Source: Rhodospirillales bacterium
Lineage (GTDB): Bacteria; Pseudomonadota; Alphaproteobacteria; Acetobacterales; Acetobacteraceae
DNA length: 6,155 bases
NCBI GenBank assembly: GCA_015654825.1
Contig: JAATGE010000671.1
Span: forward strand, 1 to 6,155
Reading direction: 5' to 3'
Made by a program: the position numbers and the translations under genes
Notes under the pieces: model-generated
Database searches by the model: none
What the model saw: only the letters and a program-made list of their open reading frames with translations
Told to the model about the DNA's origin: nothing
Shown: positions 3,163-6,155 of the stretch, piece after piece
Layout of the letters: the number at the start of each line of letters is the position of its first letter
Position numbering within the stretch: position 1 is the first letter of the stretch

Positions 3163-6155
3163 CTATTCAGCCGCCGCATGCACGATCCGCTGGCGGGTGC
3201 GGCGGACGCGGCGTTCCAGGGCCAGGTAGACGACCGGCGTCGTATAGAGCGTCAGTGCCTGGCTGATGATCAGGCCGCCAACGATGGCGATGCCGAGCGG
3301 GCGGCGCATTTCCGCGCCGGTGCCGAACGACAATGCCAGCGGCAGACAGCCTAGCACGGCGGCCAGCGTCGTCATGATGATCGGCCGGAACCGCTCGATG
3401 CACGCTTCGCGGATCGCCTCGTCCGGCGACATGCCGCGCTCGCGTTCCGCTTCAAGTGCGAAATCCACCAGCATGATGGCGTTCTTCTTCACGATGCCCA
3501 TCAGCAGGATGATGCCGATGATTGTCATGACGCCGAATTCAGTGCCGGTCACCAGCACCGCCAGCAGCGCGCCGAGGCCCGCCGACGGCAGGCTGGAGAG
3601 GTTTATCAGCGGGTGGATCAGGCTTTCGTAAAGCACGCCGAGCACGATGTAGATCGACAGCAGCGCGGCCAGGATCAGTGCCGGCTCGGAGGAAAGGCTG
3701 TCCTCCACCCATTTCGCATTGCCGGAAAAATCGGTGTGCAGGCCTGGCGGCGGCCCCATGCTGGCGACGACGGCCTTGGCGCGATCGAGCGTGCCCGCCA
3801 GCGCGATCTTGCCGTCCAGGTTAAAGCTGATCGTGCTGGCCGGCAACTGGCCTTCATGGTTCACGCGCAACGCGACAGTGCCATACGAAACGGTGGTGAC
3901 GCTGGAGAGCGGCACCGGCTTGCCGGTGTCCGCGCCGACATAGACGTGGTCGAGATAATGCGGGTCGCCTTGCAGCCAGGGCAGGGTTTCCAGCACCACC
4001 TTGTACTGGTCGCGGTCGCCATAGATCGTCGAGATTTGTCGTTGCGAGAACGCGTTGTTCAGCGCGCTGTCGATGGCGGCGGCCGAAACATGCATGCGCG
4101 CCGCGGCCACTCGGTCGATCGTGACATTGACCTGCGGTGCGCCGACATCCTGATCGGACGTGACATCGACAAAGCCCTTTTCGTGCCGCAACCGTTCTTC
4201 CACCTTGCTGGTCCAGGCGGTCAGTTCGGCAAGATTGTCGTCCAGCAACTGGAATTCGTATTCGGCGCCGCCGCTGTGGCCGCCGCCACGCACGTCCTGC
4301 GCCGCGAACAGCACGGTCTTCATGCCGGCGATGCGTTCCAGTTGCGGGCGCAGCCGCTCGATCACCTGCTGGGCATTGGCGCTGCGTTCGGTGCGCGGTT
4401 TCAGCGCCACATCCAGCTTGCCGCGATTTTGCGAGTCGAAGCCGTAACTGACGCCGACGCTGGAACTGACGGTTTGTACCGCCGGGTCCTTCATGATGAT
4501 GCCGACCGCCTGCTGCTGCAACCGGCTCAGCTCGTTGAACGAAACGCTGGAAGAACCGATTGTCGTGCCGCGCAGCAGGCCGATATCCTGCTCGGTGAGG
4601 AACCCCTTGGGCACCGCGCCATAGAGCCAGACCGTCAGTACCAGCGTCGCGAACGTCACTGCCAGCATCACGCGGCGATGCAGCAGTGCCCAGTCCAGGC
4701 CGCGGATATAATGGGTCACGATGCGGCGGAATCCGTTCTCCATGGCAGCATCGATACGACCCAGCCGACCGGTCAGCGGCTTGTCGACGATACGCGCGCA
4801 CACCATGGGCGTGAGCGTCAGCGACACCGCGGCCGAAACCAGGATGGCGATGGTCAGCGTGAAGGCGAACTCGTGGAAGATCTTTCCCAATATGCTGCCC
4901 ATGAACAGCAGCGGTATGAATACCGCCACCAGGGACAGTGTGATGGAAATCACCGTGAAGCCGATCTGTTTCGAGCCCACGATCGCCGCCTGCAGCGGCT
5001 TCATGCCCTGTTCGCGCAGGCGGGTAATGTTCTCGATCATGACGATCGCGTCGTCGACGACAAAACCCACCGAAACGGTGATCGACATCAGCGAGTAATT
5101 GTTCAGTGAAAACCCCATCGCCCACATGCCGCACGCGGTGCCGGCCAGCGACAGGGGTACGGTGACGGCGGCAGCCAGCGTGGCGGCGACCCGGCGCAGG
5201 AACAGCAGTACGGTCAGCAGCACCAGCGCGCCGGTAATCAGCAGGGTGATCTGCACGTCCTGGGTACTGGCGCGGATTGTCGTGGTGCGGTCGTCCAGCA
5301 CGGTCACGTGGATTTCCGGCGAAATCCACTTTGTCAGTTGTGGCAGCACGGCGCGGATGCGATCCACGGTCTGGATCACGTTGGCGCCGGCGACTTTGGA
5401 GACGTTGAGGATGATCGCCGGGCGCGTGCCGTGCCAGGCGGCAAGCCGCGTGTTGGTGACGCCATCGACGACGTGCGCCACGTCCGACAGCCGCAGCACC
5501 GCGCCGTTCTTGGCCTTCAGCACGACGCGGCCGTAATCGATGGCGCGATTGATCTGGCCGTTGACGCGGATTTCCTCGGCGCGCACCGGGCCCTGAAATC
5601 CCCCCGTGGGTTGCAGCACGTTGGCGTTGCGGATGGCGGTCAGCACGTCCTGCGACGAAATTCCCGCCGCCCGCAACGCGCCCGGATCGAGCTGCACCCG
5701 GACCGCCGGCGTCTGGCCGCCCTCGATCTGCACCTGGCTGACGCCCTGCACCTGCGAAAGCCGCTGCGCCATGACCGTGTCGGCCGCCTCATAGACCTGG
5801 CCGACGGAGAGCGTGTCCGATGCCATGGCGATCGTAATGATCGGTGAATCGGTGGGATTGATTTTTTTGTAGAACGGCCGCAACGGCAGATCGGACGGCA
5901 GATCGGCCTGCGCCGCGTTGATGGCGGCCTGCACCTCGTGCGCCGCGTCCTCGATGTCCTTGTCGAAATCGAAAATGGCGATGATCGTGGAGGCGCCGGT
6001 GGAGTTGATCGAGTTCAGCTCGTCGATGCCGCCGATCTCGCCGAGCCGGCGCTCCAGCGGGGCGGCGATCGAGTTGGCCATGGTGGCGGGATCGGCGCCG
6101 GGGCGGTTGGCGAAAACGACGATGGCGGGGATGTCGATGTTGGGGAGCGGGGCGA
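3163..6155 (-). CDS. RND multidrug efflux permease, MdtB/MdtC (MuxB/MuxC) type, N-terminus cut by window edge
   Basis: This is an inner-membrane proton/drug antiporter of the HAE1 RND family, acting as a trimer with a periplasmic adaptor and an outer-membrane channel. The frame is open through the right edge. The 24 residues before the ATG at 6081 read APLPNIDIPAIVVFANRPGA then DPAT, which is ordinary RND sequence just after TM1. So 6081 is not the start; TM1 and roughly 30-40 residues lie beyond the window. Numbering from the Met at 6081: TM2-TM6 ~277-428 and TM7 ~471-490, two large periplasmic porter loops (before TM2, and ~491-795), TM8-TM12 ~799-955. The proton-relay residues are intact: Asp343-Asp344 in TM4 (GFVVDDAIVMIEN) and Lys866 in TM10 (GIVKKNAIMLVDFALE), equivalent to AcrB D407, D408 and K940. 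NNAFSQRQISTIY (~675-687) and ASTISFNL (~748-755) are typical of MdtB/MdtC. An adaptor and a partner permease probably lie to the right. Which paralogue this is cannot be settled here. Confidence 0.96.
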   Translation of the reverse strand, partial: APLPNIDIPAIVVFANRPGADPATMANSIAAPLERRLGEIGGIDELNSINSTGASTIIAIFDFDKDIEDAAHEVQAAINAAQADLPSDLPLRPFYKKINPTDSPIITIAMASDTLSVGQVYEAADTVMAQRLSQVQGVSQVQIEGGQTPAVRVQLDPGALRAAGISSQDVLTAIRNANVLQPTGGFQGPVRAEEIRVNGQINRAIDYGRVVLKAKNGAVLRLSDVAHVVDGVTNTRLAAWHGTRPAIILNVSKVAGANVIQTVDRIRAVLPQLTKWISPEIHVTVLDDRTTTIRASTQDVQITLLITGALVLLTVLLFLRRVAATLAAAVTVPLSLAGTACGMWAMGFSLNNYSLMSITVSVGFVVDDAIVMIENITRLREQGMKPLQAAIVGSKQIGFTVISITLSLVAVFIPLLFMGSILGKIFHEFAFTLTIAILVSAAVSLTLTPMVCARIVDKPLTGRLGRIDAAMENGFRRIVTHYIRGLDWALLHRRVMLAVTFATLVLTVWLYGAVPKGFLTEQDIGLLRGTTIGSSSVSFNELSRLQQQAVGIIMKDPAVQTVSSSVGVSYGFDSQNRGKLDVALKPRTERSANAQQVIERLRPQLERIAGMKTVLFAAQDVRGGGHSGGAEYEFQLLDDNLAELTAWTSKVEERLRHEKGFVDVTSDQDVGAPQVNVTIDRVAAARMHVSAAAIDSALNNAFSQRQISTIYGDRDQYKVVLETLPWLQGDPHYLDHVYVGADTGKPVPLSSVTTVSYGTVALRVNHEGQLPASTISFNLDGKIALAGTLDRAKAVVASMGPPPGLHTDFSGNAKWVEDSLSSEPALILAALLSIYIVLGVLYESLIHPLINLSSLPSAGLGALLAVLVTGTEFGVMTIIGIILLMGIVKKNAIMLVDFALEAERERGMSPDEAIREACIERFRPIIMTTLAAVLGCLPLALSFGTGAEMRRPLGIAIVGGLIISQALTLYTTPVVYLALERRVRRTRQRIVHAAAE

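Noticed and set aside
3613..5109. Plus-strand open frame of 498 codons opposite the RND permease
   Set aside because: Same antisense-shadow composition, and no membrane segments or motifs. The minus-strand RND frame is unambiguous.
3854..5329. Minus-strand open frame of 491 codons in another phase within the RND gene
   Set aside because: It lies entirely inside the RND coding sequence, and its translation is Arg/Gly/His-rich without motifs.
6079..6081. ATG at 6081 as the RND start codon
   Set aside because: The residues encoded upstream to the window edge continue typical RND sequence (PLPNIDIPAIVVF, then RPGADPAT), and TM1 would otherwise be missing.

Overview
The window looks like chromosomal DNA from a GC-rich, Gram-negative proteobacterium. 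It holds an inner-membrane RND drug-efflux permease, a polyprenyl-phosphate sugar transferase and an RhlE-type DEAD-box helicase. The helicase wording (for example PMLDIL then ARARMPRSLILEPTREL) and the GGCCAGGGGCTCT-type palindromic repeat between genes resemble what I remember from Alphaproteobacteria, especially Acetobacteraceae. That placement is inference.

All three genes lie on the minus strand, so transcription runs from right to left. (1) 6155 to 3163: an RND permease of the MdtB/MdtC (MuxB/MuxC) type, cut by the right edge so that its N-terminus is missing. (2) 3162 to 2871: a gene-free stretch. It contains a 205-bp composite palindromic repeat (2955-3159) and then a probable sigma-70 promoter (2917-2945). 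(3) 2870 to 1488: a complete bactoprenyl-phosphate sugar-phosphate transferase resembling the family linked to exosortase/PEP-CTERM polysaccharide systems. Its likely start is GTG at 2870. The reading frame stays open to 2999, but only because the repeat happens to lack stops there. (4) 1487 to 1311: a short intergenic region with a probable promoter (1415-1443) for the next gene. (5) 1310 to 1: a DEAD-box RNA helicase with an unusual acidic, Ala/Glu/Pro-rich N-terminal extension, cut by the left edge. It has no in-frame ATG before its first motifs, so its start codon is uncertain.

The three genes do not form one pathway. The permease would be the distal part of an efflux operon whose other members lie to the right. 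The transferase would begin assembly of a lipid-linked exopolysaccharide repeat unit. The helicase would act in RNA remodelling. The repeat and the two promoter candidates suggest three separate transcription units.

I found no convincing new multi-gene system. The least ordinary part of the window is the nested palindromic element at 2955-3159. The unresolved helicase start comes second. Long open frames on the plus strand opposite all three genes are judged to be GC-driven shadows.
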